Assembly (NCBI GenBank): GCA_905182985.1
Contig: CAJJDN010000169.1
Coordinates: 92,005-156,004, forward strand
Source: Paramecium sonneborni
Lineage: Eukaryota; Ciliophora; Oligohymenophorea; Peniculida; Parameciidae
Direction of reading: 5' to 3'
Length of the DNA stretch: 64,000 nt
A program made the translations under genes and the position numbers. The notes beneath the pieces were generated by a model. The model had not been told where the DNA came from. It made no database searches and saw nothing but the letters and a program-made list of their open reading frames with translations. How positions within the stretch are numbered: the first letter of the stretch is position 1; the number at the start of each line of letters is the position of its first letter. Shown piece by piece: positions 37,606-49,738 of this stretch.

Positions 37606-40600
37606 ATGTAAGCATCATAAAATCAAAAGAAAAATAAGGATATTCTATCTTAAGAAGTATTTTTATGTTATAATATTATTAGATTTAAGAGATTCTATCT
37701 AAATTCTCGGATGAAGATTACATCATTATAAAGCCTGCATTATTTAATTTATAAGCATAGGATTTGGCAAATATTACAGCTAAAAAAATTATGGAGGCTT
37801 TGTAAAATGCTTTTGATAAACAACATAGTGATAGAGATGTCAAAGTACAAAATTTCATATTTAAAATATTAGGTTTTGAGAGTTGAATTTAGAACTCAAA
37901 TCATGGATGAAGACTTTTCTGATAAGATTATTTGTGATCAAAAATTTAATAATTACAAAAATAATGATTTTTTAAAAGAATTACTTAAAGATTGCATTTA
38001 TAGGGATGATGCCAATTTTTTATAAAATGAAATAAATGATGAAGAAAATGAAGAAGTTATTACTTTTAGTTTTACAGATTAAAAAATTAATGAGAATGAT
38101 GTAACATTAATTGATGCAACTTAAAAAAGAATAAAGATCAACAAATTGTTAGAAATTAATAAAATGGTTTAAAAATTAGAGAAAGCTCTAAAAAATATTT
38201 CTGTAGTTGAAATTGAAATGTATAATATAGAGGAGGCTTCTCTAGATCCTAAACTAGATAGTCCACTAACTGTTACATTACGATTTTAAAAGAAATATTT
38301 AATTCATCTTTTAAATTTTTAATTTCATATTATTCCTAATTCAAAACCAGTTTACATTAATTTTTCAAAAGCATAAATTTTAGAAGATAATTTGCAATGT
38401 TAAGATTATTCGATAAAAATGGGTAAAATGCCATTTAAATTAAATGATTTAACACTTTCATATGTAGTTGGAGAATATGTAAAAGATATTTAATTAGATT
38501 CTAAATTGAATGAACCATTTAATTTATTTTTGACTAAGTATTTTAGATTCTAAGATTTACAATAAGAGTTAAAAAGGATTCAAGTTCATATGATGTTTCA
38601 TTGTGAAGAATCTAAATTATTTAGAAGAGTTGAATTTATAATGAATGTTCTAGATAAATTTTTATTAAGAATAGAAGTAGATTTAGTAAATTGTTAATAT
38701 TGTCATGCAACTTCAGATTAATTTGGAAAATCATTGTATTTAAAATTATTATGTCCACCGAGTTACAGTATATCATTGAATACAAAAAGAAAATTTGAAT
38801 TATTTAATGTGAAATAGGATTGGATAAGAGTGGATAATATATTATAGAACGCATATTATAATAAATATAAGAATGAGATAGAGAGATTAATAATGATTAA
38901 TAATACTATGATAAAAGCAAATTTTACAATAAAGTAAGGTTCAAAGGAAGAGTTGTTATATAATACAATTTTGCATAAATTAAAAAATTATAATTTAATG
39001 TTGTCAGATGAAATAAAGTTGTAATTTTAAGAATTGAGGAGTAGAGACTAAGAATTAGATATTTTATAGAATACTTTAGAATAGAGTAATTTGAGTTTTG
39101 AATAGAGATATAATATATTATGTGTAGTTTCATAGAATAGGATAACAGATATAAAATATTTAAATAGTTTAATAAAAAGAGTATGTTAATATAAGGATAG
39201 ATAATAGAATTAAGAGAGGAGAGAGAATTAATAATTGGAAGAGAAGAGAAGAGAGAAAGTATTGGAGGCAACATTTTAATTGTTTTCAAGATATAGTACA
39301 GATTTGAATTATTCTGTGAGATAATCAGAATTAAATAAGAAGAATTATTTAAAATTTAAGAGAGATTTATAGAGATGTGATAATGATGTGATTGAGTTAG
39401 TAAATTAGGATGAAGAGAAAAGAATAGCATTAATAAAGAGAGTATCATTAACACCATCTGGATATTTATATAATATAAAATTACCAGAAGAGACAAGTGT
39501 AATAATAAGATAATATTTTGATTAATTAAATAATTTTATAAGATTGCATTTTGAAGATGAGAATTTAGAAACAATACATGGACATCATTATATAACAGAA
39601 TATTTTTATAAATAAAAGTTAAAAAATGGAATGGAATTATTTGGAGAAGAATTTAGATTATTAACATGGAGTGCTTCATAATTAAGAGGAGGATCATGTT
39701 GGATTTTTAATTATAAAAAAGCAAAAATAACAAGATAAAAATTTATAGATTCAATAGGTAATTTTAATACATTGAATATGGATTAAGTAGCTAAGAATGC
39801 AGCAAGATTAGGATAGAATTTTAGTTCAAGTAAATCAATTAATTTAAATGAAATTAATGTAAAGGTTGGAGTACCTGATAAGGTTGGAGATAATGGGAAA
39901 TTATATACTGATGGAATAGGAAAGATATCTAGAAATTTAATAGATAAAATTAGAACGGTTATGAATAATCCATGTATTTCAGCTATTTAAATAAGATTTC
40001 ATGGAGCAAAAGGTGTATTATTATTAAATGATGATTTATCTAAAAATACAATAGAATTGAGAAGGAGTATGGTTAAATTTAATCCTAGTTTAATGAATGA
40101 TGGATAATATTCAACTATGATATCATTGTTAGATTATAATAAATATAGAGGTGGATACCTAAATAGATAAATAATAATATTATTAGTAACTTTAGGTATA
40201 TAAGATAGTGTATTTATGTAATTTTAAAAAGGTATTATAATATATATGAATTAATTAGAATATTTGGAAAAGATATAGAATTTATCAGCTATAGATTCAT
40301 CAATTTATAAACATTTTTTAGTAGATTATAATGGAGAATTATAAGGATTACCATCAATTATAGACAATATAAGATTGATGATAAAAGCAGATTTGAATGA
40401 AAAAAATAATATATTTATTAAAAAGGTATTAGATCGTTTAAAAAGAAGAGGTTTAATGTAATTAAGAACTAAATGCAATATTTTAATAGATAAAGCAGCT
40501 AGAGTTTTGGGTGTAGTAGATGATTATAATATATTAAATGAAGGAGGTATATATAAAATAATATGATTTTAAATAGAAGTTGTATGCATTGTAAAGATAT

Positions 40601-41962
40601 CTTAAGATTCTATACATACATATGTAGAAGGTGAAATAATTGTAGTTAGAAATCCATGTTTACATCCAGGTGATGTAAGAAAAGTTAGAGCATTATCAGA
40701 AAAAGAAATTCTTAAAAGATGTAATAAAAATCCATTTTCTGAATATTTTAATTGTATAGTATTTCCATGTAAAGGAAATTCTATTCCTGCTGAATGTGCT
40801 GGTGGTGATCTTGATGGAGATATTTATTTTGTTTCATGGGATCCTAAAATAATACCTAAAGATATTCATCCACCTATGAATTATGATGAAGAAAAAAAAG
40901 TACCATCTACTTAAGTTAATCCTAAAGGTTATATATAATCTGATGATTACTTTCAAGAAGATAAAATGATTGATTTCTTACTTCAATATCTTAATTTTGA
41001 TGTCTTGGGTAAAATTGATAATAGTCATCTTGCAATTGCTGATAGATCACCTGATTATGCTAAAGATAATAAATGTATTAGATTAGCTGAATTACATTCT
41101 GCTGCTGTTGATTATGTTAAACATGGAAATAAAGTTGATATACCATAAGATCTAGTAACTAAAAAATGGCCTGATTTTATGGAAAAAGATTCACTTGTTT
41201 ATGAATCTTAAAGTATTCTAGGATTACTCTATAGAGATGTCTTAAAATTTATTAATTAAGAACCTTAACCTATCTTAGCTGGATATAATTAAAAATATTT
41301 ATTAGATATAGATACTAGATTTATTTACAAATTCTTACATTAAAATGAATTAGTTGAAATTGAAAACTAAAATAATCTTTATCAATAATACTACCAAAAT
41401 GATTATTAATAATATATCACTTAATCCATTTGTAAAAATGCATTATTATGTTTAAATCACATTTTCGAAAATTTTGATTCCTTAAGAAAAATGTATGATA
41501 TCAATAATGAATATGAAATATACACTGGATATTTCACTAATTTTACTTAAGGTGAAGGAACTAGATTAAAAGTATCAATTATTTATCATTTAATCTTAGA
41601 AAAAACTTAATGTAGAAAATGTTTAAAAAAGAGTCATTCTAAGTCTTGTTTAACTTAAACATGAAATTTCTAAAACATTATCCACTAATGAACAAGAAAG
41701 ATTATCAGAAATTTCCATTATTCATTTCCTTATGATGTATTCACCTGATTCCCATCAAAATCAATTAAAACAATCTCAATCATTACACCATTATGAAAAA
41801 GAATTATTCAAGGCGTTTATAAAAAATCAAGAGATCTATACATTATTTAGTCGATTAAAAACCAAATTTCCATTATGGTATAGAGGATGCAGTTGGTTCT
41901 TCTTTTCAAAAGAAATCTTAAGTTTTGCCTAAAATAAATAAGATGAAGACGAGCTAATTTGA
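37606..41962 (+). CDS. Cellular RNA-dependent RNA polymerase (RDR family)
   Basis: The predicted protein is 1414 aa, in the range of plant and fungal RDRs. The catalytic region is clear: IQIRFHGAKGVLLLNDDL with the following RSMVKFNPS, then AARVLGVVDDYNILNEGEVV and HTYVEGEIIVVRNPCLHPGD, and the active-site loop ECAGGDLDGDIYFVSWDPK with DLDGD at residues 1040-1044. Downstream KIDNSHLAIAD...CIRLAELHSAAVDYVKHG is the conserved C-terminal palm/head motif. These enzymes copy RNA into double-stranded RNA for Dicer and siRNA production. Introns are 37657-37682, 37845-37872, 40547-40576 and 41572-41599. The N-terminal 500 aa are charged and not recognisable. Which of the ciliate RDR paralogs it is cannot be told here. 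Confidence 0.93.
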
Positions 41963-42025
41963 TATAGTTTATATTAAATATATTCAATCTCAAATATTCA
42001 CTCAATAATTATAAAAACGAATTTA

Positions 42026-43268
42026 ATGAAACGATTATTCAGTATTCTTATGTTGTTGTACATAGTTACATCAACATCAATATAAAAGTAATTAAATAGA
42101 GAAATAATGAAAGTAATTAAGGTGTAATGGATTAATATGTGAATCCTGGTGTTTAATAGTAGATAGATGAATTAACATAATCAAAGATTGGGCATTTAGT
42201 TGTAGATTTAGCAGAAGTGACAGTGAGAGTTACTGGAGCTGTTGATTCTCTTACTGAAGGAGTTAAAGCTTTTGGAAGACAAATTGAAGAAAGATTAAAA
42301 TTGGAAAATACTTAATGGGAAGTTGTTGAAAGCGAACATAATGCTAAAGTTATATCACTAAGTTCATAAGCAAATTAAGCTGAATTTGATATCAATAGAG
42401 AAAAGAAAGTTTTGAATTCTGAATTAATACCAAGACTTCATGAATTAGATGATGTTTTTTATTAATATTTATTATTATAGATACTTTTAGGACTTAAAGC
42501 TAAATAAACAGACAATGCTTAATCATTTAAAGAAGCTGAAGCTGCCAGAAATACATAACATTAATCATTTGTTTTAACAACTACTGAATTTACAGATGCA
42601 CTTAGAAATATTGATGAAGCATTAGATTTATTAACTGATCTTTTTAAATCTGGTGAAGTTAGAGCTGCTTTTATTGAAGTTTCTGATGAATAAAAACATA
42701 AAGTTAATAAAGCATTGAGATAAGTAAAAGCAAATACTGAAAATTTTGGTCATTAATATTCATCTTTCATTTAAGCTTTAACCAATTTAACTGAGGGTTT
42801 CAATTTCAAAGATAGATAAGTATTAAAGGAAATGTGTGATTTCTTAAATAGTTTAAGATTGAATATTTTTGATGCTTTAACTAAAGCCTATAAAGATGAA
42901 GACAGTTAAAAATAATAAGATGAATTAAGAAGATAATAATTGACAGCTGAAAAAGCAGTCTTTGATTAACAATATGCTGATTTCTATTAAGAAAGGGAAG
43001 ATAAAACTGTTAGAATCTCTGATGTTTAAACTATGATTTCTACTAGAGAAACTGATCTTAAAGCATATTAAGATAGATTAAGAACTGAAAATAATAATTA
43101 TTCAGCCAATCTTAAAATACATGATGATATTGTGGTATTTATTATTGATCTTATTCTTTTTTTTAGTCTTCTGTCTAATAAGAATTAGCAGTCTTAGCTA
43201 AAGCATTATAAGTTGTTTAAACACCACCATTCTTAGATTTCTTAAATGGAAGAATAGCAAAAGCATGA
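42026..43268 (+). CDS. Trichocyst matrix protein family member (copy B)
   Basis: The predicted protein is 394 aa. Signal peptide MKRLFSILMLLYIVTSTS, then the same helical body as the gene at 20692-21937: VMDQYVNPGVQQQIDELTQS, NREKKVLNSELIPRLHELDD, EALDLLTDLFKSGEVRAAFI, ending NGRIAKA. Introns are 42088-42113 (26 nt) and 43135-43166 (32 nt), at the same sites as copy A. The possible internal GTTTTT...TAG intron is also conserved. A role in the secretory-granule core is inferred from architecture. It starts 63 nt after the RdRP stop. Confidence 0.7.
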
Positions 43269-43344
43269 GTTAATAAGAAAGAATATGAAACTGTTATAAA
43301 ATAAATATTTAATAATATGATTATTTTAATACTTAAATTGTTAA

Positions 43345-46300
43345 TCAAAATAGTTATTTAATGATATCATTGAATTTTTAAAGAATTAATCTGTTTTTAT
43401 TAATTTTAGATTCTTCTTTTGTGATTTTTGCTTCCATTTATTTAGCTTAGGCAATGACTTATTTAGGAATACCAGCTATTTATGCTACATTAGTTGCAAA
43501 ACTCTTTTGAGCAACACCTTCAATTAATTTGTATTTGAAAATAACTTAATTATTTTCTTAATAATGTTACATGACACATTATTAAATATTTTTGAATAAT
43601 TCAAATTCATCTAATAAGATATGATAATGTGTAGCAAATAAAGTCATAGGTTTAATTTTTTCTGATAAATATCTAAGAACAGCAGATGCTAATGCTACTC
43701 CATCATAAGTAGAAGTTCCTCTACCTAATTCATCAATGATGACTAGACTTCTTGAAGTACAATTATCTAATATAGTTTTAGTTTCTTCAAGTTCAATAAA
43801 GAAAGTAGATTTTCCTTCTAATAATCTATCCGAGGCTCCAAGGCGACTAAATATTCTATCAAAAGGATTTAAAGTAAATTATTTTGCTGGAACTGCACAT
43901 CCAATTTAAGCTAAAATAATAGATACTCCCATTAATCTTAAAAGAGTAGATTTGCCACTCATATTTGGACCTGTCAGTAATAAAGTATCTATAGAATCAT
44001 TAAATTCTATTGTATTTGGTACCCATTAAATATCTTTATTCTAAAGTAAACATGGATGATATGCTTCAATAAGTTAACAAACTCTTTCATCTGTATTTTT
44101 ACATATTATTGGAAAACAAGACACTTTTTATTCATTAGATACTAATGCTAAGGATATTCTAAAATATTTTATATAATATATACAGACAATCTGCCTCTGA
44201 TAGATACGAAATTAATTAAAAGAATTATTTTCTATATGAATAAAATTTAGTAAAATATTCATTTATGAATGGTAGCAATTTTTAAGACAATTCTTCTTCT
44301 ACTATTCTTAATTTATAAATTTATTCTTCAATAAATGTTGTTTAAAATCTTTGAAATCCCTATCTTTTTGAGGTGATTATTAATTCTTTAGGTCTTTAAT
44401 TTCCTTCTAAATATTATTCAGGTATTTCTAATTAATATCTCATTCTTGCATGAGTATAAACAATATTTGGACATTTTAATTTCTTCCTCCATCTTTCAAG
44501 TTCATCATCTAAACCCTAAGTAATTTCATTAAACTTATCTAAAGTTAGATCATATTCTGGACTAATTCCTTTTACTGGTTTTGGTTCCTCATTATCATCA
44601 ATTATTAGATATTTCTCTAATTCTTCAAGAGTTTACTTTAACATTTTAATAATCTAATTATAATTAAGAATTTCTTTTAATTTTTTAGACTTAAATTATT
44701 TAATATCTGAATTAAAGATTTTAAATGATTCAGCACCTAATCTTATATTTATTAAAACACTTTTTATTTCCTTCAATTTTATTAAACGAATGCTTTCTCC
44801 TCCTGTTATAGGAACAGCCTTTAATTTGTGAGAATGAATTGTATTAAAACATTTTATTATTGCACGTTCTAAATCTGGTAATTGTTTAATTCTTTTTTAG
44901 AATTCAAAACATTTTTCTTAAATATCACATAATTCTTTTATGCATTCTTATCTCTCTATAATTAATTGATAATTTTATAAGGGACTTTAGACCCATTTTG
45001 TTAAGAGTCTTTTACCAGCAGGTGTAATACATCGATCCAAATAATTAAATAAACTACCTGATGTAGTTAGTTTGGTTTATAAATTTACATTGAATATTTC
45101 TAAACTTTCTAATGCTTGTGAATCTAGATAAAGATTTACTTTTTTATTAAAATATGAATCTAAAAAATTGAATTTACCTCTTCTATATACTGAATCATTT
45201 ATCAGTAATTATCTTAAATAACATAATAAGAGATATAGAGATTGAATTGAAAAATAATAAGAATAAAAGACTGATTCATCATCTTCATTATTTGATTATT
45301 TTTATTCATGATAAAATTATTTTTCTAATTCTATTAATAGATTTGGATAATCTGGACTTAATTAGTACTTCTAAACAGTCTATTTTTAAGTAATAACTTC
45401 TTTAGAGTCGGAATATAATTCTTGATTAATATCAATATCAATTTTAGGTTCAGGTTCATCTTTATGAGTAGGTAGAACAATATCTTGAAATAGATTAGAG
45501 ACTGAATCATTATTTTAGGTATTGAATGGTTCCATATATTCAATTTTGAATTATTAAAAGATGAATTCACAATCTCTAAATGCTTTTTTGGAAATAATAA
45601 CTGTAGGATTACATATATTTCTGTAATAAGAGAAAGTAATACTTAAATATTTTTTCAATTTCTGGTGGTGTTCTACATAAAATAACTTCAACAGGTTTAG
45701 TATTATAAATAACAGATCTAAGATGATTGGACTGAGCATCATCAAAGAATTAATCAAAAGAGAATTGATTAGTAGTACAATCAAGGATAGCTATTCCATA
45801 AATATATTTATGTTATTTATTATTATGAGGTGCATTTGAACAAACAAGTACAAATAGATTACGTTATTCATAATTATCATTATCTCCTAATTCTTAAAGA
45901 GTACCTCTGCTTATCATTTGTGTAATTTCTCTTCTAACAACTTCTCCTTCTTCTTTATTAGCTAAATCTGCTTTTTCCATTTATTCTATCATAATAATTT
46001 TGTACCCTTTTTCTAATAAAGCTCTTTAATATATGGGTAATTGATTATCATAAACTGTTACACATGGTCTATCTTTACCCCAAAATCCTAAATATCTATT
46101 GAACATTTTAGCTATTATAATAGCATCATTATATAAAACAGCTATCCATCTTCCACATCTAAAAAATATAATAGAATCAAAGTGCTTTCTTTTGGCATTC
46201 CAATATTATCTAAACATAGGTGGTAATCTTTAATATTAATCATTTGGAATTTCAATAGTTGAACAATCATAATTTACTTCATCTGGTCTTCTTCCTTCTG

Positions 46301-46733
46301 AATCTCGTATATATTCAGGATGCATAAATATTGGCAATGATTCTTCTGCTAATCTATAAAATTCATCATCTCCTTTCATGTTAAATTATTCTTCTTATTA
46401 ACATTCTTATTATTCTTATTTTTTTTCTTATTTCTCAACTTTTTCAACTTTCTTTACTTATTTCTTTTATTTGCCTCCTCCTTATGATTTAACACTTGTA
46501 TATGATTATCTACTTTTTTTCTTTGGTTTTTCATCTTCTGAACTCTCTTATAATTCAGATGATGATGATGAATCCTTGTTTTATTTTTAAGGAATATAAT
46601 CATCATCATCTGAATTATCTTCTCTTTTTAATCTACGATTTGATCCTTTTCTTTTAATTGATTTCTTTTTTTATTATTTTTTCGAAATCACAAATAAATC
46701 ATCATCATCATCATTATCTTCTTTTCTTCTCAT
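43345..46733 (-). CDS. MSH6-like MutS homolog lacking the mismatch-recognition Phe-X-Glu
   Basis: The predicted protein is 1113 aa. A disordered acidic/basic N-terminus of about 130 aa is followed by a MutS connector/core region ([26 protein letters not shown]) and a full ATPase domain: Walker [14 protein letters not shown] near 910, [20 protein letters not shown], Walker [17 protein letters not shown], then FATHYHIL and [18 protein letters not shown]. Overall layout ([26 protein letters not shown] before domain I) is most like MSH6. The usual GKFYE motif of domain I is replaced by GRWIAV (W195-I196-A197), so both the stacking Phe and the Glu are absent. Introns are 45621-45642 and 44159-44183. 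It is divergent from the next gene, with only 55 bp between start codons. Confidence 0.9.
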
Positions 46734-46788
46734 TTTCAACCTAATTTCTTTAATTTAATTTAATTTAAATTTTATCTCTTCCCACTTT
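46734..46788. promoter_or_regulatory. 55-bp divergent promoter between MSH6-like gene and small gene
   Basis: The two ATGs point away from each other with 55 bp of T/A-rich sequence between them (repeated TTTAATTTAA units). Both transcription starts must lie here or within the coding sequence. No named motif is seen. Confidence 0.5.
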
Positions 46789-47394
46789 ATGTCATCAGAT
46801 AGTAATAAAAAACCTATTGTCATCATTCCATAAACTTCTACCTTAAATATTCGTAGATTAGAAATTGAATAATTAAATTAGAGTGATGATCTTGAAGCAT
46901 CATCTGAAAAAATCTCAGAAGAATTATCAGATGACCCTTTTTTAAATTTTGTTGCCTCATATTCACTCTTCACTAATAATTCAGAAGATACATAATTAGA
47001 TCTTACTTAAGTTCTAACATAACTCAATGAAAAGATTTCAATCATTAAACCACCTGCAAATCATTTATTAGACTTTCATTAGTAATTATAAATTAAAGAA
47101 AATCAAATAAATGAATTAGCTGACACTCTTAAGTAATTACCAGATTCAAAACTCTTTTCTTGTATTCAAGATGTTGAGAAGTAATACTATCTTTCTCATT
47201 ATCTAGACTCTACTATAGACTTTCAGTTGATTTTCAAGAAGAATACCGCACTGCACAAAAACTTAGAATTGTTTGATATATATTTTATATATACATAAAC
47301 CGAAACATCATATATTTAATTAAAAAAAAAACATAATATATAAATTAAAAAAAACATAATATATATAGTTAAAAAAAACTTAATATAAAAATGA
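46789..47394 (+). CDS. Small Ser/Glu-rich helical protein, unknown
   Basis: The predicted protein is 201 aa. MSSDSNKKPIVIIPQTSTLN, an acidic serine-rich stretch, then helices (VLTQLNEKISIIKPPANHLL, LKQLPDSKLFSCIQDVEKQY). The first 165 residues look coding. The last 40 (after NLELFD) are encoded by near-random AT sequence that begins at the edge of the 47280-49824 duplication, so the true stop may differ (a sequence error or missed intron near 47275). I do not recognise the family. Confidence 0.55.
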
Positions 47395-47635
47395 TACCAT
47401 TTGAATTTAACCTTCTTTTTCATGATAATTATTTATGTATAGTTTTTACTATCTCCTTAACTTATTTCATTCTTCTCCTATTACAAAATAAAGCATTTGG
47501 TGAATCAATTCTTGTTTCATCACATATTCTATTGATTATCCACTGATCAAACATTTTTTATCACTTTTCCGATTACGAAACTACTTTTAGAAACAATTCA
47601 GTAAAATTAAATACTATAACAAGATAATATAATCA

Positions 47636-47887
47636 TCAAGATAAAGCCAGTAGTTGCTTAGAATTTGGATTAAAATTTGGACTACGAGTCTATCTTTTGG
47701 AATACAATGAATTTTAAGTAGCAGGTACTAATACTGGTACTTCCACAATTTTATTTGTGTAATGGTCAAACATTTTAACAGTTTCTTATTTATTTATTTG
47801 ATTTGTAATTTAATTTGATTACTCTTCTTTCTAGTTATTATTTTCATTCTTTTCTTATTTTATTGACTAGGTTTGACAGATTCCCAT
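47636..47887 (-). CDS. Small protein with N-myristoylation-type start
   Basis: The predicted protein is 83 aa. MGICQTQSIKQEKNENNNQK begins with Met-Gly and has Thr at position 6 and Ser at position 8, as in myristoylation sites with a nearby Cys for palmitoylation. A Gln/Asn-rich linker leads to MFDHYTNKIVEVPVLVPATQ and a Ser/Arg/Asn-rich end (KRQTRSPNFNPNSKQLLALS). Possibly a membrane-tethered adaptor. It lies just downstream of the 123-aa gene on the same strand. Single exon. Confidence 0.5.
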
Positions 47888-47973
47888 AACTATAAAAGTG
47901 TTATTTTAAAAAAACTTAATAAATTAATATATATTAAAACATAAATATCAAAACTTAAAAGGGTTGGTTAATC

Positions 47974-48368
47974 TCAAATTGCAATTAAAGAATTTGATCT
48001 TAATCTTGATATTGTTTTTTTTTAATTTGGATTTTGAATTTCACTTTTAATCCTTTGCCTACTATATGTTGTACTACATGATGGCATTCTTTTTAAAGGG
48101 CTAATACAAGTCGAATTTCTAGGTGATTCTTAATCTAATTGAATAAAAACCATCTAAAAACCTTTTAATAATTCCAAAATACGATGTTATAACAAAAACT
48201 AAGTCTCACAATTAGCAATAGAAGCTCTCAGCACAAAATCATTTTGTATCAACATATCTTGTTTGAGTAAGTTTTGTTACCTTTGATCATTCCTTTTTGT
48301 TCAAGGGAAATTAAATTCATCTAATACAGTTTGTACAATGCATATAAAACTTCGCTCTCAATTGTCAT
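47974..48368 (-). CDS. Small basic protein, unknown
   Basis: The predicted protein is 123 aa: MTIESEVLYALYKLYQMNLI, then FVLRASIANCETQFLLQHRI-LELLKGFQMVFIQLDQ, and a basic serine-rich tail (ISPLKRMPSCSTTYSRQRIK) that looks like a phospho-regulated or disordered end. The 23-nt intron 48258-48280 joins GMIK to DMLIQND; without it the frame meets TGA. No family is recognised. Confidence 0.55.
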
Positions 48369-48465
48369 ATATTTAATTAATTATTATATATATATAATTA
48401 TGCCCTAGATGACTCATATTATTAAAAAAACATTTTAAATTCTATATTATTATATATTTATATAA

Positions 48466-48551
48466 ATGGAAGCATTATTTGCATATACATTTTTAGAATG
48501 TTTCAGCATTCATCAATCTGTATTACTCTTTCGTTAAAACAAACACCATAT
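48466..48551 (+). pseudogene. Truncated first copy of the 49739 gene (assembly duplicate)
   Basis: Starts MEALFAYTFLECFSIHQSVL and is cut by the N at 48552. Identical to the start of the complete copy. Confidence 0.75.
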
Positions 48552-48908
48552 NATATTTTATATATACATAAACCGAAACATCATATATTTAATTAAAAAA
48601 AAAACATAATATATAAATTAAAAAAAACATAATATATATAGTTAAAAAAAACTTAATATAAAAATGATACCATTTGAATTTAACCTTCTTTTTCATGATA
48701 ATTATTTATGTATAGTTTTTACTATCTCCTTAACTTATTTCATTCTTCTCCTATTACAAAATAAAGCATTTGGTGAATCAATTCTTGTTTCATCACATAT
48801 TCTATTGATTATCCACTGATCAAACATTTTTTATCACTTTTCCGATTACGAAACTACTTTTAGAAACAATTCAGTAAAATTAAATACTATAACAAGATAA
48901 TATAATCA

Positions 48909-49160
48909 TCAAGATAAAGCCAGTAGTTGCTTAGAATTTGGATTAAAATTTGGACTACGAGTCTATCTTTTGGAATACAATGAATTTTAAGTAGCAGGTA
49001 CTAATACTGGTACTTCCACAATTTTATTTGTGTAATGGTCAAACATTTTAACAGTTTCTTATTTATTTATTTGATTTGTAATTTAATTTGATTACTCTTC
49101 TTTCTAGTTATTATTTTCATTCTTTTCTTATTTTATTGACTAGGTTTGACAGATTCCCAT
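48909..49160 (-). CDS. Second copy of the myristoylation-type small protein (assembly duplicate)
   Basis: Identical to 47636-47887 at offset 1273. Count once. Confidence 0.5.
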
Positions 49161-49246
49161 AACTATAAAAGTGTTATTTTAAAAAAACTTAATAAATTAA
49201 TATATATTAAAACATAAATATCAAAACTTAAAAGGGTTGGTTAATC

Positions 49247-49641
49247 TCAAATTGCAATTAAAGAATTTGATCTTAATCTTGATATTGTTTTTTTTTAATT
49301 TGGATTTTGAATTTCACTTTTAATCCTTTGCCTACTATATGTTGTACTACATGATGGCATTCTTTTTAAAGGGCTAATACAAGTCGAATTTCTAGGTGAT
49401 TCTTAATCTAATTGAATAAAAACCATCTAAAAACCTTTTAATAATTCCAAAATACGATGTTATAACAAAAACTAAGTCTCACAATTAGCAATAGAAGCTC
49501 TCAGCACAAAATCATTTTGTATCAACATATCTTGTTTGAGTAAGTTTTGTTACCTTTGATCATTCCTTTTTGTTCAAGGGAAATTAAATTCATCTAATAC
49601 AGTTTGTACAATGCATATAAAACTTCGCTCTCAATTGTCAT
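49247..49641 (-). CDS. Second copy of the 123-aa basic protein (assembly duplicate)
   Basis: Identical to 47974-48368 at offset 1273, including the intron (here 49531-49553). Count once. Confidence 0.5.
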
Positions 49642-49738
49642 ATATTTAATTAATTATTATATATATATAATTATGCCCTAGATGACTCATATTATTAAAA
49701 AAACATTTTAAATTCTATATTATTATATATTTATATAA

